Shown: positions 1 through 10,177, numbered from the stretch's first letter. The stretch is DNA of 64,000 nt from Marinobacter sp. MDS2 (GCF_030718085.1 NZ_JAVAJF010000005.1:10736-74735), one strand, 5' to 3'. Numbers and translations are program-made. Notes: generated from the sequence alone by a model not told the origin.

Positions 1-1
1 A

Positions 2-2365
2 GATCAACGCAATGAACTTCGGGAAACTCAGCAACAACAGCTGACGAACACTCCAGAGCAGTCAGTTTTGGCAACGCTTGCAGTAGACGGTGTTACCGCT
101 GCTATCAGGCTCGAAGCGGCAAAAGGACTGCACGACGAAGCGTTGCTTCAACACGTTCAAAAAAACTCGAAAGGTCGGGACAAAAGCGTTTACCAGACTG
201 TCCGGCAATCACTTCAGCGCTTGCGTGAGCAGCAGGCCCGTGAAGCCGCAACCCGCCAGCGAGTCAGTGATCTGGTCGCACAAGCCAAAGACCAGGCCAG
301 CAGCGAAAACACCAAACTGTTCAAAGCCCGTCTTGAGGCATTACAAGAGCAATGGCAAGCGGTAAAAGACGACGCCAGCTCAGAGCAATCGCAACACTTT
401 CTGGAAGCGGTACATGCTTGCCAAAAGCGTTTGCAGCAGATTGAACATGCTCAACAGGAAGAAGCGCGCGAGCAAGAACAGGCACGCCAGCGTACCGAAA
501 CACTCGAACTGCTCAAAAACACGCTGACCGACCTCAAACAGCAAGACGCCAACGACCTGCCTTCTCCCTCGGCTCTCGACGCCCTCCAGAAAACACAAGA
601 GAACCGCTGGCTGGAAGCGACCAGAGACACCCACGTTGAGAAAAGTGAACAAAAAACCTACGAACAGCAGATGCAGACACTCCGCAGCTGTTTGAACGCT
701 GTTCGCTGGCTGGCGCAGGAAAAAGACACTTTGACCGCGCTGGCACAAGCGGCTGAATCAGGCGAAGCCACGGACGAGCACCGAACCAAAGCGACCGAAC
801 TGCTCCAGCAACTGGAATGGCCTGCCGAGCTATCTCAGCCCGCTGCCTTGGTTCAGGTTCGCAGGCTCACCGGCAAACGACAAGCACCGAAACAGAACGA
901 AGGCCAGCGAGAAAAGCAGCAAGAGATTGCGAGCAAATTGAAAAGCGCTTTACCAGAATTGGAAGCCGCTCTCGAGGCTCGCCAATTCAAAGAGTCCAAG
1001 CAGCTGTTCAAAACCGCGCAGAACCTCTATCAGCAATTGGACCACGGTCACCGGAAAAACCTGCAAGCACGCATGCAGTTGCTTACAGGCCAGTTTCGCG
1101 AACTGAGCGATTGGCAAGGTTTTGCAACCGAGCCCAAACAAATCGCCCTGTGCGAGCAGATGGAATATCTGGCCGAGCAACCCATGGACCCGGAAGCCAA
1201 AGCGGAACGGATCAAAGAACTGCAAGGCGAATGGCGCAACTTGGGTGGATCGTCAGACCGAACCCTTTGGACCCGGTTCAAAGCCGCCTCAGATCTGGCT
1301 TACGAGCCCTGCAAAGCCTATTTTGAAGCCAAATCCGACCTGAAGCAGGCAAATCTGGATAAACGAAAAGCGATCTGCGATGAACTGTCCAATTTCCTCG
1401 ACAACGCCGACTGGGCATCCATTGACTGGAAGGCCATTGAACGTATCTACCAGACCGCAAGGCAGGAATGGAAAGAAGCCTGGCCGGTTGATTTCCGAAA
1501 CAACCGGTCGGTACAGAAACAGTTTGATGAACTGCTGAAACGATTGGAACAACCACTGGATGAAGAGCGCAAAAAGAACGAAGCCTTGAAGCAATCCATT
1601 GTGGAGAGAGCTCAGGGGCTGATTGATCATGAGCCGCTGCAGGAAGCCATGGATCAAGCCAAATCCTTGCAAGCTGAATGGACCAGCATTGGCATTACAC
1701 GGCACCGCGAGGACCGCAAGATGTGGCAGGCATTCCGCAAAGCCTGCGATCAGATTTTTGCCCGTCGCGAGGCCCAGCGCACCGAGCAGCAACATGCCAG
1801 CCAATTGGCCGACCAGGCCGCTCAAGAAGTCTTGAGCCAATATCAGAGCATTGATGCCGATGCAGACGAGACGATTCTGAGCGAAGCCCGGCAAGCCATT
1901 CAACCGCTGTCCAACCAACCTTTATCGCCGGCGATCAAAGAACAGGTGCAGCAGCTTAAGCAGAAGCTCAACCGGGCCGCGGAGCTGAAAAAGTTTCAGC
2001 AAACGGTGTCCGACTGGCAAGCGTTCGTCAGCGACAAAGTTGAGCAAAAACTAGCAAGCGAAACTGCGCCCAAACACTGGTTTAATCTGGTCAACGCCGC
2101 TGGCCCGATCAACGGGCGAGATCTGGCCATCCGGGCAGAGATACTGACAGGAACACCCACACCGGAACAAGATCAGCCCCGCCGCATGGAGATTCAGGTG
2201 CAGCGGCTCAGCGATGGCATGGGAAGCACCGACAATGCCTCTCCCACCCAGGAACTCGAGAAGCTGGTTGCACTTTGGTGTTTGCATCCGGACGTTGAAG
2301 ATACCTCAGCAGAAAATGCAGAACGGTTGAAGCAGGCATTAACCAGCCTGACCCAAACCAGCTGA
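2..2365 (+). CDS. DUF349 repeat protein, 5' end cut by window edge
   Basis: The frame is open from base 2, so the true start lies left of the window and only the C-terminal 787 residues or so are visible. The protein is rich in Gln, Glu, Lys and Ala, is predicted to be largely helical, and carries repeated segments with a central Trp (for example LQGEW..., WKEAWP..., LQAEWTSIG...) typical of the DUF349 family. No signal peptide or membrane segment is visible in this part. The biochemical role of DUF349 proteins is not established to my knowledge. A strong intrinsic terminator follows about 30 bases after the stop, so it ends its own transcription unit. The TTG at 68 could be mistaken for a start but has no ribosome site. 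Confidence 0.8.
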   Translation, partial: DQRNELRETQQQQLTNTPEQSVLATLAVDGVTAAIRLEAAKGLHDEALLQHVQKNSKGRDKSVYQTVRQSLQRLREQQAREAATRQRVSDLVAQAKDQASSENTKLFKARLEALQEQWQAVKDDASSEQSQHFLEAVHACQKRLQQIEHAQQEEAREQEQARQRTETLELLKNTLTDLKQQDANDLPSPSALDALQKTQENRWLEATRDTHVEKSEQKTYEQQMQTLRSCLNAVRWLAQEKDTLTALAQAAESGEATDEHRTKATELLQQLEWPAELSQPAALVQVRRLTGKRQAPKQNEGQREKQQEIASKLKSALPELEAALEARQFKESKQLFKTAQNLYQQLDHGHRKNLQARMQLLTGQFRELSDWQGFATEPKQIALCEQMEYLAEQPMDPEAKAERIKELQGEWRNLGGSSDRTLWTRFKAASDLAYEPCKAYFEAKSDLKQANLDKRKAICDELSNFLDNADWASIDWKAIERIYQTARQEWKEAWPVDFRNNRSVQKQFDELLKRLEQPLDEERKKNEALKQSIVERAQGLIDHEPLQEAMDQAKSLQAEWTSIGITRHREDRKMWQAFRKACDQIFARREAQRTEQQHASQLADQAAQEVLSQYQSIDADADETILSEARQAIQPLSNQPLSPAIKEQVQQLKQKLNRAAELKKFQQTVSDWQAFVSDKVEQKLASETAPKHWFNLVNAAGPINGRDLAIRAEILTGTPTPEQDQPRRMEIQVQRLSDGMGSTDNASPTQELEKLVALWCLHPDVEDTSAENAERLKQALTSLTQTS

Positions 2366-2393
2366 TCACAACGTATTGATCACAAGCCTCCCA

Positions 2394-2429
2394 ATCCCTG
2401 ACCGGCCCAGCCGCTCAGGGATTTTTTTA
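2394..2429 (+). terminator. Intrinsic terminator after the DUF349 gene
   Basis: Arms TCCCTGA (2395-2401) and TCAGGGA (2415-2421) form a perfect 7-bp stem, extended inside the loop by GGC/GCC-type pairing, and are followed directly by seven T residues (2422-2428). This is a classical rho-independent terminator on the plus strand. Confidence 0.85.
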
Positions 2430-2494
2430 TCACCGGCATACTCCTGAGCAAATAGGCCAATGGGATTGGCAGGCACTGTCATTACTCCGCCCGC

Positions 2495-2511
2495 ACCATA
2501 ACGGCTATGGT
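2495..2511. promoter_or_regulatory. Inverted repeat upstream of the beta-oxidation operon
   Basis: ACCATA and TATGGT form a perfect 6-bp inverted repeat with a 5-base centre, 46 bases before the thiolase ATG. Its place in the only intergenic space ahead of the operon makes it a plausible operator. It does not look like the PsrA or E. coli FadR consensus as I know them. The binding protein is unknown. Confidence 0.3.
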
Positions 2512-2556
2512 TAGATAACTGACGTATTCCACAAAACAACGAACAGAGGAACGAGC

Positions 2557-3765
2557 ATGTCCACCGAGGCGTATATCTTTGATGCAGTCCGCACCCCACG
2601 CGGGCGTGGCAAGAAAGACGGTTCACTGCACAGCGTCAAACCCATTACATTGCTGAGCGCGGTGCTTGACGCTCTGCAAGAACGCAACCAGCTGGATACT
2701 GCGCAGGTAGATGACATCGTCATGGGCTGTGTGACCGCTGTTGGCGATCAGGGTGCCGATATCGCCAAAACGGCGGCTCTGGCATCAGGTTGGGACGAGA
2801 AAGTAGCCGGCGTAACACTCAACCGCTTCTGTGCTTCAGGCCTTGAAGCTGTCAATCTGGCAGCCATGAAAGTTCGTTCCGGCTGGGAAGACTTGGTGGT
2901 TGCCGGTGGTGTTGAATCCATGTCTCGCGTTCCGATGGGATCTGATGGCGGCGCTTGGGCGACGGATCCCGAAACCAACCTGGAAACCGGCTTCATGCCG
3001 CAGGGTATTGGTGCGGACCTTATCGCAACCCTTGAAGGTTTCACACGAACAGATGTTGACAACTTTGCTGTTCGTTCCCAGCAAAAGGCCGCCAACGCTT
3101 GGGAACAAGGTTACTTCGCCAAATCCATCGTTCCAGTGACCGACAATACCGGCGTCACGATTTTGGATCACGACGAATTCATTCGCAGCAACACCACTGT
3201 GGACTCACTGGCTGGTCTCAAGCCCTCATTCCAGATGATGGGCGAGATGGGTTTCAACAGCGTGGCACGTGAGAAGTACCATTACGTCGAGAAAATCAAC
3301 CACGTTCACCACGCCGGCAACTCCTCGGGCATCGTGGATGGCGCAACTGCGCTGCTGATCGGCAGTGAAGCCAAAGGCAAAGAGCTGGGCTTGAAGCCCC
3401 GCGCCCGTATTGTCGCAACGGCAGTCACCAGTACCGACCCCACTATCATGCTCACCGGCCCGGCGCCGGCTGCTCGAAAAGCGTTGGAAAAAGCCGGACT
3501 GACGATAGACCAGATCGACCTGTTTGAAGTGAACGAAGCCTTCGCCTCCGTCGTGATGCGTTTCCAGAAAGAACTGTCTGTTCCGGACGAGAAAGTGAAC
3601 GTCAACGGCGGTGCTATCGCCATGGGCCACCCTCTGGGCGCGACCGGTGCCATGATACTCGGCACCCTGCTCGATGAACTTGAGCGCCGCGAACTCCGCT
3701 ACGGCCTGGCCACTCTTTGTGTCGGCGGCGGCATGGGTATTGCCACCATCATTGAACGCGTTTGA
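2557..3765 (+). CDS. Acetyl-CoA C-acyltransferase (thiolase), FadA/FadI type
   Basis: This 402-residue thiolase cleaves 3-ketoacyl-CoA with CoA in the last step of beta-oxidation. The acyl-binding Cys is C92 in NRFCASG, the histidine is H358 in MGHPLGATG, and the second catalytic Cys is C388 in LCVGGGMG; all three are present and correctly ordered. The ATG follows a good ribosome site (AGAGGAAC). The next gene starts 27 bases downstream and encodes the hydratase/dehydrogenase partner, so the pair probably forms a trifunctional complex. Reversing the usual fadBA order to thiolase first is a point of interest. A biosynthetic acetyl-CoA acetyltransferase role cannot be excluded, but the partner argues for degradation. 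Confidence 0.9.
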   Translation: MSTEAYIFDAVRTPRGRGKKDGSLHSVKPITLLSAVLDALQERNQLDTAQVDDIVMGCVTAVGDQGADIAKTAALASGWDEKVAGVTLNRFCASGLEAVNLAAMKVRSGWEDLVVAGGVESMSRVPMGSDGGAWATDPETNLETGFMPQGIGADLIATLEGFTRTDVDNFAVRSQQKAANAWEQGYFAKSIVPVTDNTGVTILDHDEFIRSNTTVDSLAGLKPSFQMMGEMGFNSVAREKYHYVEKINHVHHAGNSSGIVDGATALLIGSEAKGKELGLKPRARIVATAVTSTDPTIMLTGPAPAARKALEKAGLTIDQIDLFEVNEAFASVVMRFQKELSVPDEKVNVNGGAIAMGHPLGATGAMILGTLLDELERRELRYGLATLCVGGGMGIATIIERV

Positions 3766-3792
3766 ACCCACTTTCAAAATAAGGAACAGACC

Positions 3793-5943
3793 ATGACTGC
3801 AATTAAGTACGACCTGGGTTCAGACCAAATCCTGACTCTCACCATCGACATGCCCGGCCAGTCCGCGAACACCATGAATGGAGAGTTTCGGACCGCTCTC
3901 AGCGAAGTCGTTGCCAAGGTTAAGCAAGACCTGGATAACATCAAAGGCATCATTGTCGCATCCGCGAAGAAAACATTCTTTGCCGGTGGCGATTTGAACG
4001 AATTACACAAGGTGACACGCGACCAGGCAAAAGCCTTTGAAGACATGGTAGACGGCATGAAAGCCGACATGCGCTTCCTTGAAACCTGTGGCAAGCCCGT
4101 TGTTGCTGCGATTAACGGCACTGCGCTCGGCGGCGGTCTGGAAATCGCCCTCGCCTGTCACCATCGTGTTGCACTCGATAAAGACAGCACCCAGCTCGGC
4201 TTGCCTGAAGTCACTTTGGGCCTGCTTCCCGGCGGTGGTGGTACCCAGCGTCTACCGCGAATGATCGGGCTTGAAGCCGCCTTCCCGCTATTGATGGAAG
4301 GCAAGAAGCTAGCGCCTAAAGCAGCTTTGAAAGCCGGAGTAATCGACGCTCTGGCAAGCTCACCTGAAGAAATGATGAGCAAGGCTCGCGAGTTCATTGT
4401 AGCCAACCCGAAATCCCAGCAGCCCTGGGACAAGAAAGGTTTCAAAATGCCGGGCGGCGCACCACACCATCCGGCCATGGCGCAAAAGCTCGCAATTGCG
4501 CCAGCTATGCTTCGCCAGAAAACCAAAGGCTGCTACCCGGCACCGGAGCGGATCCTCGCGGCTGCCGTTGAAGGCGCACAGGTTGATTTCGACAGCGGTA
4601 GCTTGGTCGAAACCCGCTACTTCGCAGAGCTGGCCACCGGTAACGTTGCGAAAAACATGACCAGCACCTTCTGGTTCCAGCTAAACGCCATCAAAGCCGG
4701 CGGTAGCCGACCTGACGGTGTCGAGAAGGAAACCTTCAAGAAAGTGGGGGTTCTGGGTGCCGGTATGATGGGCGCAGGCATTGCATACTCCACCGCTACT
4801 CGCGGCGTCGAAGTCGTACTGAAGGACGTATCGGTCGAGAATGCCGAAAAAGGCAAAAGCTATTCCGAGAAGCTGCTAGCCAAGAAAGTTAGCCGCGGCC
4901 GCATGACCGAAGCCGAAAAAGATGCGGTTCTGAGCCGCATTACTGCAACCGACTCAGCGGACGACCTGGAAAACTGTGATCTCATCATTGAGGCCGTTTT
5001 CGAAGACAGCGGATTGAAAGCGAAAGTAACCCGGGAAGCCGAGCCGAAAATGGCAGCCAACGGCATCTTTGCGTCCAACACGTCCACCATCCCCATCAGT
5101 CAGCTGGCCGACGCCTCCGCGAAGCCGGAAAACTTCATCGGTCTGCATTTCTTCTCGCCCGTCGATAAGATGCAGCTGGTCGAAATCATTGTTGGTGAAA
5201 CCACCTCCGATGAAACCCTGGCGCGCGCCTTCGATTACGTTCAGCAGATTGGCAAGATTCCGATTGTTGTAAACGACAGCCGCGGCTTCTTTACCTCCCG
5301 GGTATTCGGCACCTTCGTCAACGAAGGCATCAGCATGCTCGCCGAAGGCATTCACCCGGCCAGCATCGATAATGCCGGGGTTTTGGCAGGTATGCCGGTA
5401 GGTCCTCTGACCATTTCGGACGAAGTCACCCTGACACTGATGCAGCACATCCGCGCTGAAAGCAAGCGGGATGCAGAAGCAGCGGGCCGCACCTGGACAC
5501 CGCACCCTGCGGAAGGTGTTATCGATACCATGGTGAACACCCATAACCGGAAAGGTAAAGCGTCCGGAGCAGGCTTCTATGAGTACCCGGAGAAGGGCAA
5601 GAAATACCTCTGGCCCGAACTTGAGAACCTGTTTGTCGATCAAGAGAAAGCCCGCAGCGTTAAACTGCAGGATCTTAAAGATCGCATCCTGTTCATTCAG
5701 GCCATCGAAACCATTCGCTGTCTGGAGGAAGGTGTCTTGCGCACCGTAGAGGACGCCAACATTGGCAGCATCTTCGGTATTGGATACGCGCCCTGGACCG
5801 GCGGCGCTATTCAGTTCGTGAACCAGTATGGTGTGCGCAACTTCGCAGAACGCGCTCAGGAACTGGCCACTCAATACGGTGAGCGGTTCACGCCGCCCAC
5901 CCTGTTACTGGAAAAAGCCGAGAAGAACGAAACCTTCGCATAA
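3793..5943 (+). CDS. Fatty acid oxidation enzyme: enoyl-CoA hydratase / 3-hydroxyacyl-CoA dehydrogenase (FadB/FadJ type)
   Basis: The 716-residue protein joins an N-terminal crotonase domain (about 1-200) to an NAD-binding 3-hydroxyacyl-CoA dehydrogenase (about 315-500) and its C-terminal domain, close to the 714-729 residues of E. coli FadJ and FadB. Crotonase glutamates E117 (GGGLEIAL) and E139 (LGLPEV) are present. The dinucleotide motif GAGMMG lies near 321-326 and the catalytic His is H452 in GLHFFSP. It performs hydration of enoyl-CoA and oxidation of the hydroxyacyl-CoA, feeding the thiolase encoded just upstream in the same operon. The ribosome site is AAGGAACAG. A hairpin follows the stop. 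Confidence 0.92.
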   Translation: MTAIKYDLGSDQILTLTIDMPGQSANTMNGEFRTALSEVVAKVKQDLDNIKGIIVASAKKTFFAGGDLNELHKVTRDQAKAFEDMVDGMKADMRFLETCGKPVVAAINGTALGGGLEIALACHHRVALDKDSTQLGLPEVTLGLLPGGGGTQRLPRMIGLEAAFPLLMEGKKLAPKAALKAGVIDALASSPEEMMSKAREFIVANPKSQQPWDKKGFKMPGGAPHHPAMAQKLAIAPAMLRQKTKGCYPAPERILAAAVEGAQVDFDSGSLVETRYFAELATGNVAKNMTSTFWFQLNAIKAGGSRPDGVEKETFKKVGVLGAGMMGAGIAYSTATRGVEVVLKDVSVENAEKGKSYSEKLLAKKVSRGRMTEAEKDAVLSRITATDSADDLENCDLIIEAVFEDSGLKAKVTREAEPKMAANGIFASNTSTIPISQLADASAKPENFIGLHFFSPVDKMQLVEIIVGETTSDETLARAFDYVQQIGKIPIVVNDSRGFFTSRVFGTFVNEGISMLAEGIHPASIDNAGVLAGMPVGPLTISDEVTLTLMQHIRAESKRDAEAAGRTWTPHPAEGVIDTMVNTHNRKGKASGAGFYEYPEKGKKYLWPELENLFVDQEKARSVKLQDLKDRILFIQAIETIRCLEEGVLRTVEDANIGSIFGIGYAPWTGGAIQFVNQYGVRNFAERAQELATQYGERFTPPTLLLEKAEKNETFA

Positions 5944-5951
5944 GGCCTTTC

Positions 5952-5977
5952 GACCGGAGGTTTTCCCTCCGGTCATT
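5952..5977 (+). terminator. Probable terminator of the beta-oxidation operon
   Basis: GACCGGAGG (5952-5960) and CCTCCGGTC (5966-5974) form a perfect 9-bp GC-rich stem eight bases after the stop. The following tract is only ATTTCC, so termination may be weak or partly dependent on other factors. Confidence 0.6.
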
Positions 5978-6186
5978 TCCCTACCGTTCAATCGCCAAGC
6001 TTTTTTTCGGCCCGCGCTTTTTTTACCGCACTGCAACCTATATGGACATATTGTCACTAAGCTAAACCGCTAGGCTATGGCAACGAATGTAGCAGTTGCC
6101 TACAATAAATTGACTAATCACGGGTAATAACACTGCCAATTTACTCGGCAGGCATAAAACAACCCAGTATCGCCAGGTATGTTTAT

Positions 6187-8361
6187 ATGACCATTGCGGA
6201 AAAAGCCGTTACGCGTAACCACCGGTCCTCCCTTCTGAAAGTTGCCGGACTGAGTGCCGCGTTAGGCCTTGCTTTGCTTGTTCCCGGCTTGTCCGGACTA
6301 CACGCAAAGATTGAAGAACCAGCAAGCTATCAACCGGTTTCCCCCACCATTGATCAGGCCCGGGCCAATATTCTTATTGCCCGCCAGTTGCAGTTCACGC
6401 ATTTCCGCGACCTCGGCATCAGCGATGAACTCTCCGGCGATGTCTTTGATGCCTACCTGAACTACCTCGACAGCCAGCGCGTTTACCTTACACAACAAGA
6501 TATTGACGCGTTAAGCAGAGTAAAAGGCCGATTGGGTTCCGCGCTAAAAACCGGGCAGCTACAACCCGGTTTCGACATCTACAATCTGGTTCAACAGCGC
6601 ATTATCGAGCGCCTGAAATTTGCCAAAGAGATCATCAGCGCCGGCGTATCCGAACTCGATTTCAGCACCGACGAAAAGATTCGTGTTGACCGATCAGAAG
6701 CTCCATGGGAGGCCGACAAAGCAGCCTTGGACAAGCTCTGGATCAAACGCATCAAAAACGCCGTATTGGCACAGCGCCTTAATGGCGCCGACGACGAGGC
6801 TATTGAAGAAACCTTGTTGCGCCGCTACGAAGGTCAGCTCAAGCGGGCCTATCAAGCTCGCAGCGAAGACGCCTTCCAGGCCTACATGAACGCCTTTACC
6901 GGCATGTGGGACCCGCACACCTCGTACTTTTCTCCGCGCACCTCGGAAAACTTCAACATCAACATGAGCCTGTCGCTGGAAGGGATCGGCGCGGTTCTGC
7001 AATCCGATAACGAATACACCAAAGTGGTTCGGCTGGTTCCGGGTGGCCCGGCCTCCAAACAAGGCCAGCTTCAGCCTGCAGACCGCATCGTTTCCGTTAC
7101 TCAGGAAGATGAGAAGCCGGTGAACGTGATTGGCTGGCGTCTTGATGAAGTGGTTGACCTTATCCGCGGCCCGCGCAATTCCATCGTGACGTTGGAAGTT
7201 ATTCCGGCGAACGCCTCGGATGAAACCATCACCCGCAGCATCGCCATCAGTCGTGATGAGGTCAAGCTGGAAGAACAAAGTGCCAGTAAAGACATCATTC
7301 AATTGGACCGTAGTGGTGCCACCTACAACATTGGCGTGATCACCATTCCGACCTTTTACGCCGACTTCCAGGCCATGCAAGCAGGCGACCCGAACTACAA
7401 GAGCACCACCCGAGACGTTCGCAAACTGATTGATGAACTGAAACAGGACGGTGTTGATGGCATTGTGATGGACTTGCGCAACAACGGCGGAGGCGCACTG
7501 CACGAAGCCAACGACCTCGTGGGCTTGTTCATTGATAAAGGGCCAACGGTGCAAATTCGCAACGCCAACAACGACGTTCAGGTATTGGACGACAGAGATC
7601 CGACCGTTTCCTATGATGGCCCGCTGGTGGTTCTGGTAAACCGCATGAGCGCCTCAGCATCTGAAATTTTTGCCGGTGCCATTCAGGACTACGGTCGCGG
7701 CCTGGTGGTTGGCTCGCAAACCTTCGGCAAAGGCACCGTTCAGGCTGTTCGGCCACTTAATCACGGCCAGCTTAAAATCACCCAGTCCAAGTTCTACCGG
7801 GTGTCCGGTGGATCCACCCAGCACAAGGGCGTGATTCCTGATATCGAGATCCCTTCCCGCATCGACAAATCGAGAATCGGTGAAGATGCCCTCGACCACG
7901 CCCTGCCCTGGGACCAGATCGAGGCCGTGCCTCATACCCGTTACTTCGATTTCAGCGGCATTATCGATGAGCTTCGGACGCGGCACGACGACCGGTTCAA
8001 TGCCAGCCCCGAGTTCAGCTTGCTGCAAAAGGAAATCGACTTCCTGACCCAGCAGCGCCAGATTGATTACGTCAGTCTCAATCTGGACGAGCGGACAGCA
8101 CACCACAATCAGATCGAAAGCACACGTTTGACCATCGCCAACGCGCGTCGTGAGCTTCGCGGAGAAGCCCCGTTCGAAACGCTGGAAGAACTCGAAGACT
8201 GGCAGGACGCGCAAGTGGCAGATCCCGACAATACCGACGACGAGCTGGATTTTGTCATTCGCGAGGGCGGCCACATCATGGCGGATTTGCTGGAATTAGA
8301 TCAGCGCATGGCCTCCATCCTCGCGCCCACCCAGTTTGCAGCCAAAACAGAGGTACCCTGA
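6187..8361 (+). CDS. prc: Tail-specific periplasmic protease Prc (S41 family)
   Basis: This 724-residue protease degrades or trims periplasmic proteins, including peptidoglycan enzymes, by recognising C-terminal tails. A signal peptide ends near residue 40 (GLHA before KIEEP). A helical N-terminal domain is followed by a PDZ domain (about 255-340) and the S41 catalytic domain. The catalytic pair is Ser490 in SASASE and Lys515 in FGKGTVQ, spaced 25 residues as in E. coli Prc (S452/K477). The C-terminal extension matches Prc rather than the shorter CtpA enzymes. The 243 bases upstream hold T-rich stretches but no promoter I can define with confidence. The next gene starts four bases after the stop, so the two are co-transcribed. 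Confidence 0.93.
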   Translation: MTIAEKAVTRNHRSSLLKVAGLSAALGLALLVPGLSGLHAKIEEPASYQPVSPTIDQARANILIARQLQFTHFRDLGISDELSGDVFDAYLNYLDSQRVYLTQQDIDALSRVKGRLGSALKTGQLQPGFDIYNLVQQRIIERLKFAKEIISAGVSELDFSTDEKIRVDRSEAPWEADKAALDKLWIKRIKNAVLAQRLNGADDEAIEETLLRRYEGQLKRAYQARSEDAFQAYMNAFTGMWDPHTSYFSPRTSENFNINMSLSLEGIGAVLQSDNEYTKVVRLVPGGPASKQGQLQPADRIVSVTQEDEKPVNVIGWRLDEVVDLIRGPRNSIVTLEVIPANASDETITRSIAISRDEVKLEEQSASKDIIQLDRSGATYNIGVITIPTFYADFQAMQAGDPNYKSTTRDVRKLIDELKQDGVDGIVMDLRNNGGGALHEANDLVGLFIDKGPTVQIRNANNDVQVLDDRDPTVSYDGPLVVLVNRMSASASEIFAGAIQDYGRGLVVGSQTFGKGTVQAVRPLNHGQLKITQSKFYRVSGGSTQHKGVIPDIEIPSRIDKSRIGEDALDHALPWDQIEAVPHTRYFDFSGIIDELRTRHDDRFNASPEFSLLQKEIDFLTQQRQIDYVSLNLDERTAHHNQIESTRLTIANARRELRGEAPFETLEELEDWQDAQVADPDNTDDELDFVIREGGHIMADLLELDQRMASILAPTQFAAKTEVP

Positions 8362-8365
8362 AGTC

Positions 8366-9130
8366 ATGCCCGACAAGGCTCCTTCCGGAGGTCAGCGAGA
8401 CAGCTATAAAAAGGCTCAGGTGTTCCAGAGCATGCTGCTGGATGCCCTGCACGCCATGCGCTCCATGGAAGAAGCCGAGAGCCTGGCGCCAACCCCGGAC
8501 GGGCGAGGCAAATCGTCCGACCGGATTCTGGACCGCATCGTCGGCTTTACAGGCTCGGCACTCAAACTCGGTGCCCGTGCCACCGATACGTCGCTTAAAG
8601 TAGGCCGGGTACTGGTCAATTCGCAGGATCAACTTAGGGCGATGCTGGCCACAGGCCAATCCCTGAAAGACATTCGGGAAGTGGCCGGTCTGACACTTTC
8701 CGAAATGAGCGAGGCGCTAAACCTTAAAGACAAGTCTCTGCTGGAAGCCATCGAAAACGGCACCGCCACCCTGTCCTTCGAGCTGATCTTGCGGTTTGCG
8801 GCACTGGTTGCCCGCAACGACCCCATCCCTTTCATCATGCGCACTACCCGGAACTACAACCCCGAAGTCTGGCAAATATTGAACGATTGGGGCATTGGCC
8901 GTATTCCGCTGCAGTTCGAACGAGAACGGGAGTTCATCAACATCTTCCGCCGTCATGACAACGCCCGAAGCCTATCGGATGAAGGCTTCAAGAAGGTACT
9001 GGAATTCACTCGAAACAGCTTTGAAATGTCGATGCACTTTATCGAACAGCAAGAAATGGAAGTGGCGGAACTGAAAGCTGGCCTTCAGCCCCGTGATTCC
9101 GACGGTTCGGAACCGTCATCAGGCAAATAA
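8366..9130 (+). CDS. Helix-turn-helix (XRE-like) protein of unknown role
   Basis: The 254-residue protein has a helix-turn-helix segment of XRE type near residues 95-140 (REVAGLTLSEMSEAL, then IENG), followed by about 100 residues with no family I recognise. No signal peptide or membrane span is seen. I chose the ATG at 8366, four bases after the prc stop, over an upstream TTG inside prc. Co-transcription with prc suggests it responds to or controls envelope conditions, but that is inference. Its last 15 or so bases overlap the 3' end of mtnA on the opposite strand. Confidence 0.72.
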   Translation: MPDKAPSGGQRDSYKKAQVFQSMLLDALHAMRSMEEAESLAPTPDGRGKSSDRILDRIVGFTGSALKLGARATDTSLKVGRVLVNSQDQLRAMLATGQSLKDIREVAGLTLSEMSEALNLKDKSLLEAIENGTATLSFELILRFAALVARNDPIPFIMRTTRNYNPEVWQILNDWGIGRIPLQFEREREFINIFRRHDNARSLSDEGFKKVLEFTRNSFEMSMHFIEQQEMEVAELKAGLQPRDSDGSEPSSGK

Positions 9131-10177
9131 CGCTTTCATACCGGCAACATCCGGTTTCAGAACCGCTCCTTTTTCCGTCACGATTGCGTCAATCAGATTG
9201 GCCGGTGTCACATCGAATACCGGATTGAACACGTCCACACCAGCTGGTGCCAACGGAATCCCGCGAATTTCTCGCACCTCGGTTCCTTCACGCTCTTCAA
9301 TGGGGATCTGCGCGCCTTCCCGTAACGTCATATCCACCGTGCTGGACGGCGCAACCACCATAAAACCGACACCGTGGTAGCGGGCCAGGACAGCGAGGCT
9401 ATAGGTGCCAATCTTGTTGGCCACATCTCCGTTGGCGGTAATCCGATCTGCCCCAACCACCACCCAGCGGACCTTACCACTGGCAAGAATGGCTGCGGCT
9501 GCACCGTCGGCGTTCAGGGTCACCGGGATCTCGTCGCGGCTAAGTTCCCAAGCGGTCAGACGGCTACCCTGAAGCCAGGGTCGGGTTTCATCCGCATACA
9601 CCTGCCCCAGCAGGTTGCGCTCGTGCAGGCGGCGAATAACGCCAAGCGCCGTGCCGTAGCCTCCGGTTGCCAAGGCCCCGGTGTTGCAGTGGGTTAACAC
9701 CCCTATTGCCTGCTCGGGATTCATGACTTCGAGCGCATGATCCGCCATGGCCAAATTCGCGGCAATGTCTTCTCGATGAATCAGAACCGCCTCCGCGGCC
9801 AACCGCTCGACCGCCTCGTCCAATGCCGAACACTCCAGAAAGACCGTTTCCATACGCTTCAGCGCCCAAAACAAATTCACCGCTGTCGGCCGGGATTGCG
9901 CTAACTGGTCAATCGCCTGGCCTACTTCAGCCTGCCAATTCGCGCTGCCGCCGGCATGACGAGCAGCCAGAGCCACACCGTATGCAGCACTGATCCCGAT
10001 AGCCGGTGCGCCCCGGACCACCATATCGGTGATGCATTGAGCAACCGCCGACGCGCCTTCCGCCGTAATCCAATGCTCCTCGGTCGGCAATAACCGTTGA
10101 TCCAAAAGCTCTAGACTATCGCCGTGCCAGCGAACCGGCTGTGTACCTATAGATCGTTGGTGTGTGGAATGTGCCAT
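9119..10177 (-). CDS. mtnA: S-methyl-5-thioribose-1-phosphate isomerase
   Basis: MtnA converts methylthioribose-1-phosphate to methylthioribulose-1-phosphate in methionine salvage. The 352-residue protein shows the family motifs VVRGAPAIGI, catalytic Cys (C165 of the longer form) in THCNTGAL and catalytic Asp (D245) in VVGADRITANGD, near the positions reported for B. subtilis (C160/D240). Two adjacent ATGs exist at 10180 and 10177; the second is better spaced from GGAG. It is divergent from mtaD, which feeds the same pathway from methylthioadenosine. No other mtn genes are in the window. Its 3' end overlaps the convergent helix-turn-helix gene by 12 bases. Confidence 0.93.
   Translation of the reverse strand: MAHSTHQRSIGTQPVRWHGDSLELLDQRLLPTEEHWITAEGASAVAQCITDMVVRGAPAIGISAAYGVALAARHAGGSANWQAEVGQAIDQLAQSRPTAVNLFWALKRMETVFLECSALDEAVERLAAEAVLIHREDIAANLAMADHALEVMNPEQAIGVLTHCNTGALATGGYGTALGVIRRLHERNLLGQVYADETRPWLQGSRLTAWELSRDEIPVTLNADGAAAAILASGKVRWVVVGADRITANGDVANKIGTYSLAVLARYHGVGFMVVAPSSTVDMTLREGAQIPIEEREGTEVREIRGIPLAPAGVDVFNPVFDVTPANLIDAIVTEKGAVLKPDVAGMKALFA

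Noticed and set aside
4954..5874. 306-codon open frame opposite the beta-oxidation enzyme
   Set aside because: Antisense to a conserved multi-domain enzyme and without any motif of its own.
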